Assembly (NCBI GenBank): GCA_037501455.1
Contig: CM074864.1
Coordinates: 21,570,001 to 21,634,000, forward strand
Source: Lantana camara
Lineage: Eukaryota; Streptophyta; Magnoliopsida; Lamiales; Verbenaceae
Direction: 5' to 3'
Length of the DNA stretch: 64,000 nt
Below are positions 10,740 through 22,536 of the stretch, piece after piece. The first letter of the stretch is position 1; every line of letters begins with the position of its first letter. The position numbers and the translations under genes are program-made. The notes beneath the pieces were generated by a model. It was not told the DNA's origin. It was given only the letters and a program-made list of their open reading frames with translations, and searched no databases.

Positions 10740-11959
10740 TTATGATCCACTGGAGGAGGCGCGACTCCGGTGACAATCGCGGGCACGTGAGGAAGAGACT
10801 GCGCAAGGTGCGGTTGTTTTGTGAGGTATTGTTCTAAGTGATAAGTGTTAAGTGGAGGGATTTTTCCTTAATAAGGACTATGGAATATCCCGCCTTACTA
10901 GGTGCTAGTTTTTTGAATTTTGAATTTCGAATTCCGGCGCTCAAAACTTTTGGGGGGATAATTGGGCAAAATTCGATTTGCGATGCGCGCACAATTTCTG
11001 TTGGTTTTGTATCTTGGCGAGCTGTTTTGCTGCCTGACGGGTCTCCTCGCCTATCAAGTACGATGGATTGGCAGCGAGTTGTTCGTTGAAGGGGCAGACT
11101 GCATCGCTATGGCGATGGTGGCAGATCTAGGCGAACTGGGGTTGCTATGCGGAGTGGTGTTGCTATGGCGGTTATGACAGGCTTCGTCGAAGGTGGCGAC
11201 CTGTCATGGGACGGCAAGCTGTTACATTCGTCTTTAATCCGGGTGAGGAGAGGATTGCTGCTGGTTCGACAGCTCGTGCTGCTCGTTCTCTTTCCGCATA
11301 TCGGGATTTTGTACAATCGTTAACACATCGTAGCGAGCAGGTTGTTGGCTTGGAACTGGGGCCGGTGAGCGGAGGAGAGGTCCAATGGTGGCTGCACAGC
11401 AGTAGGGCAAGCTCTTTGCTCGCGGATGTCTTATGACGAGCTGTGTTGCTCGCCTTTGTCCTTGGGTTGTTTGCCTCGTTGGGGTGACTTTGGTCTAATC
11501 TCGGTTAACGTGGTGGCGAGCTGATTGCTCGCATTTCTTTCTGATCTTAGGGGTTGTGTAAGGTGGCGAGCTCATTGCTCGCCGACATAATGTTGAGCTG
11601 GTTCGTTTTTTAATGGATTACTCTACACCACTAGTTTTTGATGGAGACATCAGTGTTTCATTGCGTTGTTATGAGTGGCCCCGCTTTGTCGGGCATAATG
11701 GGGATGGGTTTTTCGTCGGCAAGTCCATCTGATAATATAGGCATGGGCATCACAGTTGAGTGTGTTAATTGCATGAATGGTTTTATATTTCGCTGTATTC
11801 GGAGTTGTATTGGGGCCTTCCCCTTGTTAGTGTGCTTGTTTCATTCTTCTTTGATGCTCACTTCATTGCTTTTCTACGATTTGCTTCACCTTTATCCTGA
11901 TATAGGGCTGGCCATAATAACATTCATCCGGACCAGGTACGGGTACCTGGACCGGACTT
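10740..11959. other. Tat 3' noncoding region, second part
   Basis: No supported gene is seen. The sequence is rich in cgagct and gctcgc words, which form repeated hairpins, especially at 11435-11583. Upstream of the antisense gene it could hold that gene's promoter, but I see no decisive core motif. Confidence 0.5.
11435..11583. repeat. Cluster of GCGAGC/GCTCGC hairpin words
   Basis: Units of the form ggcgagctgnnttgctcgcc recur at 11435, 11515 and 11565, with further relatives at 8095 and 11018 and in both LTRs. Each has arms gcgagc and gctcgc that can pair. They are dispersed within this element only. Confidence 0.7.
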
Positions 11960-11980
11960 GGGGGGGGGGGGGGGGAGTAG
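11960..11980 (+). other. Polypurine tract of the Tat element
   Basis: A run of 16 G followed by agtag directly precedes the 3' LTR. Its place and purine content fit the primer for plus-strand DNA synthesis. A G run this long is atypical and may include expansion or a sequencing artefact. Confidence 0.8.
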
Positions 11981-12437
11981 TGATGGGACCCTACCCACCT
12001 CGGACACGTGGCCAGTCATAGAGGAGTTAGAATGACACGCAACTAAATGATGACGAGCTGAGGAAGGAGCTCGCTGTGTGAGCTCGCTCTGTTAGAGTCG
12101 TATAAGCAGCAAGTGCTGCTCTCTGGACGAGCTCGAGTATAACGAGCTGTATTAGGAGCTCGCTTGATACGTTCGCTCCGCGGACTCTATTTACGGAAGG
12201 ACACTTAGGTAGTTACGGATAGTGGGGATGACTTGATGGAGAAGGGAAGGAGTCTTGAGGATAGAGACGAAGGAAGACGAAACGATAAGATAGAATCCAA
12301 TACGGAATCGAAAACGTAGTAAACCCTAATGGGACTCCGGGTCTATATAAGGAGAAGTTTAGTCGCTATGAAGACAGAACACAATATAGGAGAGAAAAAG
12401 AGAGAAAGAGGTAGATAGATTCGGCGAGTACTCATCA
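11981..12437 (+). repeat. 3' LTR of the Tat element
   Basis: This is the 457-bp partner of 1298-1754, with the same ends and the same TATA position. The element's right target duplication ggaag follows at 12438-12442. Confidence 0.95.
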
Positions 12438-12442
12438 GGAAG

Positions 12443-13818
12443 GTATGCGTAGTTAATACATTATTTGTGTGGATTATGTGTAATTAAAATTATTAAGTAC
12501 AATTATATCTAAACGTTGGGCACCAGTTATAACTTTTCTCTTTAAATTAGGGTTAGACGTCATCAATATTTTTTTAATTGAATTAAACTTGAGGAGGGTA
12601 TTAAACCCTTAAGGCTTAAACTTATCATGTGCAAATTTAAGACAAGTTCCAACCTAGTCATGTGCAAGTTAACACAAGTTCCAAAACTTATATTATGGGG
12701 ATAAAACATGTGGTGTCACACTCTGTGGCATGAACTTTTTTACTTTTATATTTATGCGGCTGACGTGTGTTATCATCGGGTCGTATTTTCGACTGAAAAC
12801 TAGATTGAGGGGAGATGAAAAATTTAGAAATTTTACTGGTGATAAAGAAATGTAATTAACTAGTGGTTCAAGCTGGATTAGAGGCAATTGTATTTTCAAG
12901 GATGTCAATATAAATTTACTAAAATAGCCTTCGGTAAGTCATATTAAGGCCTATTGAGATTTGTTAACGGACTTAATTTCGCGCTTGGTAACACCTATTA
13001 ACTTGTGCGGGCTTGATGAATTTAGTAGCTGGCCGGCGAAAGCCCGCTACTGTTCACACATTAACTTCAGACTCTCATATCTGAAAAAGAGTGATATTAA
13101 GTCTTGTTATTCTACCTTTTTATTGTTCACATTTTATTTCCAATATTTGCCCATTTCCATTAATTATTATGAGTCATTAATTGAAGGACAAATACGTGAA
13201 AAACACATAAAAGTGGTTAATAAGGGCTACCAAGCATGAAATTAAATTTGAATGTCTAGACTAATATTGAGCCAAAGTTAGGCACCAAACAGAATATCAT
13301 TTCTTCTTATTAATAGCTAATATGGCTTAATAAGCCCGATAATTATTATCGATATTACATTAGGGTGGCTACCAAACGCCTTCTATATTAACACGAATTA
13401 TTAAAACATATCATTTTTTTAATAGATTCCCAACTGAAAAAGAAAGAAACGAAGAAAAGAACAAACGAAAGTAATAAATAAGGAACGAGAAAATATTGCC
13501 CACCTTCCCTGTGTAATACGAAAGTAGTAAGAAAAACCCGGACAAAAAAAAGTACTTTAAAAAACCATATGTTTTTCAAAATATGCACGAAAAACCCTGA
13601 AACTAGAATGTGAGGTTCACGCGCGTTGACTGTGACTAAGATTGGGAATTTTTTTAAATTTTCAATTAAAATGACTATTTTACCCCTCCATTATATAAAT
13701 AAATAAATAAATAAATATATATATATATTCATATTCCATGCGGCTGTCGGAAACTGTCGCCACCGTCGGCAGCCGCTGAAGGTCGCCGAAAAAATCTCCA
13801 AAAATCAACCTCGAATAT
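12443..13818. other. AT-rich spacer with old repeat fragments
   Basis: No gene is visible. The part at 13500-13695 resembles the MULE-like terminal repeat seen near 57.0 and 58.1 kb (ccctgtgtaatacgaaag, gaaaaaccc, an A run, then actattttacccct). A short ataa/ta microsatellite is at about 13697-13728. The GC-rich end, 13741-13818, continues after the large insertion at 42202 and resembles the long LTRs further right. Confidence 0.5.
13500..13695 (+). repeat. MULE-like terminal-repeat relative
   Basis: The order of blocks matches the arm at 58028-58185: ccctgtgt, tacgaaa, gaaaaaccc, a run of A, tttaaaaaacc, and a final actatt-tacccct. No transposase is adjacent. It is probably a solo or truncated terminal repeat. 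Confidence 0.4.
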
Positions 13819-15516
13819 TGTAACACCCGAGCGCAAGGTGCCACATCCCCTGCACCGAGACCCGACCCGCATATGAAATGGATAATCCACACACGAGCTA
13901 AGTCATGGCGAACAGGGACACACACACACTCTCTAGGCTAGGCGGGACTAACCCTTAAACCATAAATCAGAGCGACATCAATAAAGCGGAAGCAATAACA
14001 ATTATATATATATGTACCATGAGCATTCAAGCTCCAAAAATAGAATTCATATACAAAATCCACATAACGCTCCATAACCATATTCATATACAAAAAGGGA
14101 ATCATGAGTGCGAGTGTAACAAAATAAGAGTGCTAAACACTAATGCAAGACCTAGACGACTTGTATTCCCGCCTAACACTCCTTAACCTGCACAAAAACC
14201 ACTGAAAACAAAACGGGTTCAGTCCAAAAGGGATTGGTGGGTATAAAACAGGCATAGTTTATAAATATGGCAGAATTTAAATATATACATGCAAGCTATA
14301 AACCCATAAGAAGTTTTTAGAACATTTCCCAAGTGGGTAAAACAAAGAAAGACATCTACGGGTTTACAACGATCATATTCATTCATAATTAATCATAGGG
14401 TTTCAAGCTCGGCGAGTGAGCGTGCATAATCTCCAACCAACACCTTGTGTATTCATATTCATAGTTTCATTGATTATCATACATATCATATTTGTGCACA
14501 ATCATACGATTCATAATCATACATATACACCTTTTCCCTCCAAGTGGTGGACAGGTTTGCAGGACCCGACCGTTGGTCCATACATAGGCCAGAGGGGGTA
14601 CATGAATCCCGCAAAGGCACTTAGCTCCCATTCCCCGCTAATCTCCTAGCGGGGTCCGGTATCATCGTAATCGGTTGTAACTAACACATGGGATCACCGT
14701 CGGCCCTTGCCTCCCCGGATAGCCACATGTATTAAGTTCCAGGGCCCGTGAATTCATAACAATCATATCAATCATATCTCGCCAAAAGATAAGGTAGGAT
14801 TCATAAAAGAAGGGTTATACGTTTGCAATCATTTACTCGAGAAAAGACACAATATATATATAATCATATTACTTTGGCTTAAAACTTTTCACATAGGGAG
14901 ATATATCGGGTCGTTTTATCTAAATAGAAGAGAAACCCACCTTAAACCGACAAAAGAAGACACGAAAGCCTCACTGACCGGCCTCGTCTCCAACAGGATC
15001 AAAATCTGTGCAAGAAAGGTGAAGTGAGACTCAAAATGACCAATTTAGATGCTCGGTAATGTAATGATCATGATATGAATGCAGAAAAGATGTTATAATG
15101 TAATGAACACGTTCATGTGCACTATTAATGTCTTAAAGACATATAAACAATCAATTCATCCATTCAAAGAAGCGTTCGTATTCAAACGAGTTCATATCTT
15201 TCACATTTCACGTCAAATAAATCCACAAATTTAATAACATGCTCAAAACACTCCATTTAACATATTAATAATTCATAAATATCATAAAGGAAAAAAGGGA
15301 ATATAAAACCAATCAATTAGACAACATATTAATCATGCATGGCAAATAAAGAACAAATAGCTCATCCCTCACGTAAGTGCATGAAAATCTCATATTAAAA
15401 TTCAAGTCATGGAATATATCAAGTACTGGAGCAATTAAATAACATATATAAGACATAAAGGAGACCAAAGAATTACATAAAAAGCAAAGAAAGACAAGGC
15501 AAAGACGCAACAGCAG

Positions 15517-17212
15517 TGACAGGTGTCGAATCCGTCAAAAATAAATGTAAAATCCTATTCGACGACTAAACACAGAGTATAGTGCAAACAGGGTCGATCC
15601 ACAGAGACTGGTTGACTTATTTCTAATAATTCCAAGTTATCCACGAAAAGAAACAATTAAGGGGGGGGGGGGGGTTTGAATATTTAAAACTAAGGTATGC
15701 AATTAAAATAAACTAACAAGAATTAAAACTAAGTAAAACTATCAAGCAAATCACGTAGGATAAAATCAATCAGAGGGAGAATTACCTAGCCAGGGATATT
15801 CGATTCGAATTGTTATATTGATCATTGACTTAAGGATTAATTCAAGTTATTCAAACAGATTGGCTATAGTTGATAGAGACACTCGACTCAACCTTGTTTT
15901 TACTTAATTAGTCGGATAACCTAGAGACACTCGATAGTTATCTTCCCTAACAAATTCACAACCCCTAGAGACACTCGACCGGATTTAATGAATTCGCAGC
16001 ATTAAGAACCATAAAAACACCAACCCTAATTAACCAAGTCGTGACACACGCAAGATTTAAATTAGATTATCAAATCCCTTAGTGGACGAGGAATGTTATT
16101 GCTAAGACCCTGTCACTAAATTACCACAAATTATCAATCAACTTTACTACACTTCAAGCATCAAGATTGGCAATATGCAATTAAATCTATCTAGATAGTC
16201 GGGCCCTACCACTAAATAAATCAATCACAATAAACGCGAAACACGGAGATAAGATAAATGCCTAAATAAACATGAATTGAATAAAACGTTTAGGTCTCAC
16301 AATAATAAAAAACGAATCTTAATCCCTAGCTAGATAATTAAAAGTTTAGCTACTAAAATCTATAAAAGCAATAACGGAGGAATTCTTTAACATAAATAAA
16401 ACTAAAAATAAAAGGGAAGAATTAAACTAAGATGGATGATTGTGCCGAATTCTCGCTCTTGATGTTTCTCCGCCCAAGCTCCAGAACCGCGGCTTAAGAG
16501 ATGTGTTACGTCCCCCCAAAGTGCTGCTGTCCAAATATATAATAAACCTCACGCCTCCAAGTCTCATGCACGAATCAGTAGCAAAATAAGATTCTTATTT
16601 TCTGTTCAAATCGGGATCAACTTAATTGCTCTCCAAGAATAAAACTAAACTGGGCCATTCTAAAATTAATTCCAAGACATGTGCCGGCCCAACACAAAGC
16701 ATCCAATTTATTCTAAATGTTCAGCCACAACTCAAAGCCCACTATCAATAATTAAGTCCATGACCCAACACATAAATGGGCCCATCCTCAATTAAGAGCT
16801 GAAGATACACGTGCACCCCAAAGCTTCTAAAACAAAGTGCCTTTTCCATTAATTCCATGCACGCCACCATACCATTACCAAATCAGGCCTTCAAAATTAA
16901 GTTCAAACACCAAGAACTTGAATTGTTTAATACTGTCAACAACCATTAATTTCCCAAGAACTTCCAATTACTCCTGAATTGCTCCGATATTCATCCTTCA
17001 TACAGCAAGGTTAACATCAACAATGAGTCAGTTGGAGTTCGTCCCTTTCCCAAAATCTCGTCATAAAACGATCTAATTCGCACCAATTTCGCGTTCGAGC
17101 CCCGAATCTATAATAAGAATATCAAAGCATCAATTCTTTATAAATAATATCAAATCAAAGCATAATTCGGGGCATAAATTAATCATAAAGATGATTAATT
17201 AACGAGTTATCA
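15517..17212 (-). repeat. Complete 3' LTR of the Athila element
   Basis: It is 1696 bp long and, in element sense, begins tgataactcg and ends cctgtca. It includes a G run of about 14 bases (plus strand) near 15661 and a repeated tagagacactcga motif. The part 15859-17212 matches 22537-23890 without net length change. Confidence 0.92.
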
Positions 17213-17225
17213 AATCCCCCCACAC
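17213..17225 (-). other. Polypurine tract of the Athila element
   Basis: Read on the minus strand, gtgtggggggatt abuts the 3' LTR start tgataactcg. This form is typical of Athila elements. Confidence 0.85.
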
Positions 17226-18811
17226 TATCTCATTACTCGTCCTCGAGGAATCATGAAAATTGATAGAAATTACATTATCCATCAAACACAATCACAAAGG
17301 CAATCATCGAATTCTCGCCTAAACAAGTCTAGCTCATCAACACATTACTCAATTGCACAAAATTCAATCAATTAGTATAAATAGCATACCCTCGTGTAAG
17401 TAGTGTGAATTGAATGAAAGAATGGACAAAGACTAGATTGATTAGTCTATGATTTTCGCCTAAGTGCCAATTATCGACTTCGAATGCATCCTTCACTCCA
17501 ATCTCCACTAATGTAGTTAACTCATGACTCGAGATCGTTAGGTCTTTCGAGCTTGTAATGTAAGGCTTGGGTTAAAGGTTAGGAAAATTTGGAATTTAGT
17601 GACTTAACACACCAAGCTTACACATTTTACAATAGAACCCGTAGTAATTCCCTTTTCGTCTACCGGACTCCCCTTATTTGCCTTACAACTAATTTTCCTC
17701 CTTTTTCACTCATCAAATTTTTTGTACTCAAAACACACTCTTACTTTTTTCTTTCTTTGAACATTTTCTATTCTTTTCTTTTTCTCTTTTTCTGCTCATT
17801 TTTTTCTTTCTTGACTTCTCTTTTTTTTTTTCCTTTTCCCCTTTTTTTTTTTTCCTTTCCCCTTTTTTTTTTTTCAACATTGTATATCATTCTCTCAAAA
17901 TTCAAGCACAAGGGAGAATACAAAGGAGCCTAAGACATCTAAAATTTCCAATCCAAATGAGCAAGCAAGGTGTGATTCAAAGAAGGGTAGGAAATTAATG
18001 TTGTGCATGTGGCTTGTAACGTGGCTAAGAAGAAAATATGCACAACATGAGGCTCAATGGGGTCAAATGGGATGATTTTATTTGTGAGAGGATTAAGAAA
18101 AGGCTTACCACCGACAACGATCGCCTAAGACACTTCCCAAATCAATCATTAACTAAAAATTTCGCCTCGAAAGGAGCTAAGATGCATTCTAATCAACTTT
18201 TAGACTAATTTGAAAATCAAAGACCTTTCTATCTAAGCAAAGTACATTAATTCATTCAATAGTGCGCAAGAAATGAGGGCATACTACTATACTAATTCAT
18301 CAAATTCTACACAAATTTCATGTATGTAACAAGCCTAACTCGTTCTAGCTAAATTCAACAATCAAACCTCATAGAAAGCATTCAAAAATGGGAAACATAT
18401 TTCCATAATTATCAACATCCTCGCATTTAAACACAATGTTCAGCAACAACACAGCCATAAAAACAGAAAATTCAGCTTAAAAATCATCAAGTTCAGTCCC
18501 TAAATGTCAGTCTACCGAACAACCTAAGAGTTACTATTCACAACCCTGAAAACTGACCAAAAAGTCATCAAAATCAGCCCAATACAGTCCTAAATCATGC
18601 AAAATATTAAGACCAAAATTTTCAGAAAATTTTCAGCAAATATATACACCCGAAAACAGCCACTAAACCCCTTAAAACACGCCCGCACATGCATAAATAA
18701 ATTAAGCAAAGCACTAAAACTCCCCCCCACACTTAAAACATGCTATGTCCTCAAAACATGAAAAAGAAAATTGAGAGGGCTTCCCTGATGTGCGGGGGCG
18801 CGCCGAGCGCC
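17226..18811 (-). other. Athila 3' untranslated region
   Basis: No gene is seen. A strongly biased tract at about 17750-17875 is nearly pure pyrimidine on the plus strand, hence purine on the element's sense strand. The open frame across it is low-complexity (Phe, Leu, Ser) and is not taken as a gene. Confidence 0.6.
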
Positions 18812-20135
18812 TCAATAAGTGGGTGGTGGAATGTGGAGAAACCCGAGGATCAGGTCTATGCTCTTCTTGAGATAGGCAATGTCCCGATCATGGTTGCACG
18901 GGCCTCTGGGCACCTGTGATGTGGAAGCTTCATTGGTAGAAGATGGAATCTGTTGTGCTTTTTTTTTTTTTTTTTCCTTTAAACACCTTGGGAACATCTT
19001 TTGGTAATATACCTGCACGACATAAAGAGTAACTTTCACCGACTTTTGACAACATACACATATTGTCAAGGCATTGCAAATCCAAAGGTTTCATGTTAAC
19101 AGAAGAAGGTAAATGTGGCTCATCCAAATCAATCAAACGGCCATTCACAGCAATTTGAGTCACAACATGGCCTAAAATCAGATTCCTAGAATGTGCACAT
19201 GTAGCTTTCATTTCTACAGCAATCCAGAAGCCTAAATTCACCCTTCTACCCTCATGCATAGCCCACAAGAAGAACAAAGTAGTTTGTGATAGAATTCCAA
19301 GACCATTTACACGTCCCGCGAAAGAATAAGAAAGTAATCTATGTATATACCTAAGGGACGGATCAACCAAATCATAATCCTTAGAAGCACTAGGGTTATA
19401 TTTAGCAGTTGGTTTGTTAGTAAAGGCTCTATACACAGCAGTAGCATCAAACTCAGGCGTATCAATATAATCACACAAACCAGCCACATAATCATCAGAA
19501 TCTAACTCATCCTCAGCTACAAATCGAAGCAGCACATTAAAATCATTCACCGAAAGACTAAACTGCTTCCCACATAAGGAAAACCGAATTACATCAGGCG
19601 AAGCTAAATCGAACTCATCAGGCAACAGGAACTCAAAAGTAGCATAAAATTCGCGCAACAAATTTTTAAACATAGGATATCTCATCTTAAAGTAATCCTT
19701 CCAGCCTATTCTATCAATATACTCATTCACAGACTCATATAATCCCAAAGCACGTAAAGAAGAAAAGTCAGGATACCTACATTCTACAATTTTTTTCGAA
19801 TTAAGCTCATTGTACCTGGTGGCGGGCGGTTCATTCTGAAACTCGGGCTCATCGAAGGTGTTTGTGCGACGTGGATGCATCCGGACTCCCATTCGGGCCC
19901 GGGTTTTTCATCGGCCAGACTACTGTTGTTGAGGAGAGGGCTCCGGTTGAGTCTCTTTAATAGCTGTCGCATCTGGATCTCCGGAGTTATCTTCGCTCGA
20001 AGGCGAAGAGGTGTTGGCTGAATGATAACTGGAAGAAGTTCCGACCTCTGATATCTCGGCTGTCTCTGAGGATTCCGATGAGGGAGATGGAACTGTGGTG
20101 TAAGAGGGGCCTACCTCAGGCGGCGTTTCAGTCAC
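18812..20135 (-). pseudogene. Athila ORF1-family gene in the env position, decayed
   Basis: On the minus strand a Ser/Thr/Glu-rich N-terminal part starts at an ATG at 20135 (MTETPPEVGPSY). It meets two stops near 19920-19909 and continues in the same frame into a 320-residue domain. That domain has TRYNELNSKK, a LSVNDFNVLL stretch, HRLLSYSFAGR and ILSQTTLFFLWAMHEGRRV. These resemble the plant ATHILA ORF-1 / 'putative plant transposon protein' families. A 17-base A run at 18975-18959 (minus) shifts the frame; in the other frame a plausible tail continues to a stop at 18812. The position downstream of integrase is where Athila elements carry env-like genes. A splice acceptor-like ttctgtattgcag ending at 21063, upstream of this gene, could serve a spliced mRNA. 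I see no membrane segment, so an envelope role is not supported. Confidence 0.7.
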
Positions 20136-21239
20136 CGGTGAAGGTGGGGGCAGAATGGCGAGGGGCCTAGCCTGAGATTTCGCCTGGACTGTCTCTGCTT
20201 AGGTAAATTGGGGCGGCGGGGGTCATCTCGGATGCCTAGGTGGTATGTGGCTCAGGTCAATCAACACCGGCGGCCGACGCGGGGCTTTGTCGAAGAGGTT
20301 GCTCATGATTCGATCAGAACGGCGGACCCCTTGTGGCAGAGGGACTCTTCGCGGATGAAGTTGAGCGAGGGGGAGAGAGGAGACGGCGGCCAAGTTATCT
20401 TGGCGGAGCTTGGTGCGCCGCTCCTTTGCAGTGAGAACGGCCGGAGGCGGCGCCTGTGGTGGATCGGAAGGGGAAGGCGGCGTCGGATCTTGGACCGTCT
20501 GAGAAAACGACGGCTTGGCCGCCTTTGTTGCTGTCGGCGATGGGAGGGGAGAACTTTTTCTCTTTCTCGTCTACTTGGCCATGGCAGGTAGCAGAGGTGG
20601 GTGATGGTGGCGCGCCGGTGTATGGCGGAGGATAGCCGAGAGAGATGGTGGTGGAGCGGCTGAATCTAGGGTTTTGGGAGCTAGGGATTTTTGCTTCGTC
20701 AATTTGGGGAGGGGGAAACTGAAATTGAGAGTGATGGTGAAATTGGGGGTTTGTGATTTGGGTGAAAGTCATCCGGAAATGAGTCGGTTTGGATATGGGG
20801 CGGAGCGGGTCGGTTCGGTTCACTGAGGGTCCGCGAATCATTGTGAGAGAGAGAGACCGGGTCCACGGGTTTGGTGAGAAGAAACGGGTATGAGTTCCTT
20901 AAAATCAGAAATTTAAATACATTCTGGGAAAGAGCCGTTTTGATCACATTCTGGGCTTGGCATGGGTGTTAGACGTGACCACGCTCAAGGGTCACATTAT
21001 CAGTAAAAATTGACAGCAAATTAGCAGCGACTTCTGGGCGAAATCTGGACATTTAAGCATACCTGCAATACAGAAAAGAGCAGAAAATCAACAAGAAAAC
21101 AAAGAAACCCGGAAAAATAAAAGAAAACGTGAAAAAGCGAGACGGGGAAAGAAAATGGCGCCTGAATCGCCACATTTGGGTTGCCTCCCAAACAGCGCCC
21201 TTGTTTATCGTCTCGGACTCGACGGGGCTGATTTAAAAG
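20136..21239 (-). other. Athila region between integrase and ORF1-like gene
   Basis: The sequence is proline- and serine-rich in one minus-strand frame (20841-20395) but resembles no family I know. It may be an upstream part of the ORF1-like gene or untranslated leader. The candidate splice acceptor at 21063 lies here. Confidence 0.4.
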
Positions 21240-22536
21240 TTAAACACTTGGAGGAACATCCTCCAAACGAGTCTCTTCAACCGTGGAAGGTTGGAAATTC
21301 TCGTAAAATGGTTTCAGTCTATGCCCGTTCACTTTCAAAATGTTTCCGGTTTTGTTATCCTTAATCTCAACTGCTCCTTGTTGATTGAAATTCGTAACCA
21401 CATATGGACCCATCCATCGCGATCTCAATTTTCCAGGGAAGAGACGTAAACGAGAATTGTAGAGTAGAACTTTTTGACCAATTCGAAATTGTTTCCTTGA
21501 AATCATCGAATCATGAAAAATCTTCATCTTGGACTTGTAAATGACCGAATTCTCGTAAGCATCATTATGAATCTCTTCCAACTCCTGAAGCTGGAGTTTC
21601 CGTTTCTCGCCCGCTTCGTCCATATTCAAATGGCATTGCTTAATGGCCCAAAAAGCTCGATGCTCCAATTCCACCGGTAGGTGGCATGCCTTACCATAAA
21701 CCACTCTATAAAGAGACATCCCTAACGGGGTTTTGTAGGCTGTTCTATAGGCCCACAATGCATCGTTCAACCTCACACTCCAATCCTTTCTGTTCGGGCT
21801 GACCGTTTTCTCGAGAATGGATTTAATCTCCCTATTTGATACTTCAGCTAGACCATTAGTCTGAGTATGGTAGGCTGTAGATGTTCGATGTGTGACATGA
21901 TACTTGCTCAACAAAGACTCCAAAAGGCGATTGCAAAAATGGGTGCCACGGTCACTTATGATTGCTTTCGGAGTACCGAACCTAGAAAAGATGTGAGACC
22001 TGACAAACTCCACAACCACTTTAGAATCATTAGTACGGGTGGCTTTAGCTTCCACCCATTTTGAGACATAATCAACAGCGAGGAGTATATAATGATTGCT
22101 AAAAGAAACGGGAAACGGTCCCATAAAATCAATGGCCCAAACATCAAAAATTTCACATGGTTGTATAGGATTCAAAGGCATTTGATTTTTAGGACCAATT
22201 TTTCTTGTCCGTTGGCAATTTTCACAACTTTTCCAATAGATATAGGCATCTCGAAACAAAGTAGGCCAAAAGAATCCACTTTCAAGTACTTTTAATGCAG
22301 TTCGTTTTGATCCAAAATGCCCACCACATGCAAAAGAGTGACAAAAATTTAAAATGGACTCAAGTTCCTTTTCAGACACACATCTCCTACTTATTTGATC
22401 AGAACATATTTTCCAAAGATAAGGATCATCCCAAATGTAATACTTAGCATCACTTTTAATTTTATCTTTTTCAGCACGCGACAAATTATCGGGTTAACCT
22501 GATGCTAAGTAATTTACAATGTCTACATACCAGGGC
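21240..22536 (-). pseudogene. Athila pol remnant: integrase
   Basis: The frame is open on the minus strand from the deletion junction at 22536 (MPWYVDIVNYLASG). An in-frame TAA interrupts it at once, and integrase continues for 414 residues to the stop at 21240. An HHCC domain ([10 protein letters not shown], then CENCQ) is followed by a DDE core, with [18 protein letters not shown] and [10 protein letters not shown] supplying D, D and E. The C-terminal part has WMGPYVV and [12 protein letters not shown], as in Athila integrases. Protease, RT and RNase H are missing through the deletion. The integrase itself looks largely intact, but it has no usable start or upstream polyprotein. Confidence 0.9.

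Larger units (their letters stand above)
1298..12437 (+). mobile_element. Tat-lineage Ty3/gypsy LTR retrotransposon, full length
   Basis: Two 457-bp LTRs beginning tgatggg and ending tcatca bound the element, and the pentamer ggaag occurs directly outside both ends (1293-1297 and 12438-12442), a clean target-site duplication. Inside, in order, are a primer-binding site, gag, aspartic protease, reverse transcriptase, RNase H, a second RNase H-like domain, integrase, a 4.7-kb region with an antisense gene, and a G-rich polypurine tract. The YVDDMLVKS form of the RT motif and the second RNase H are marks of the Tat clade of plant gypsy elements. The LTRs differ at about six of 457 positions by eye, so the insertion is fairly young. 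The coding region is nevertheless broken, so the copy is probably non-autonomous. Confidence 0.95.

Noticed and set aside
15655..15680. G run as a possible polypurine tract
   Set aside because: It lies inside the Athila LTR; the true tract is at 17213-17225, directly before the LTR start.
17589..17933. Plus-strand open frame of 114 codons
   Set aside because: It runs through the pyrimidine-rich Athila untranslated region; its Phe/Ser/Leu composition reflects T-runs and matches no family.
18930..20135. Envelope glycoprotein in the Athila element
   Set aside because: The position fits, but no signal peptide or membrane helix is visible and the sequence resembles ORF1-type plant transposon proteins.
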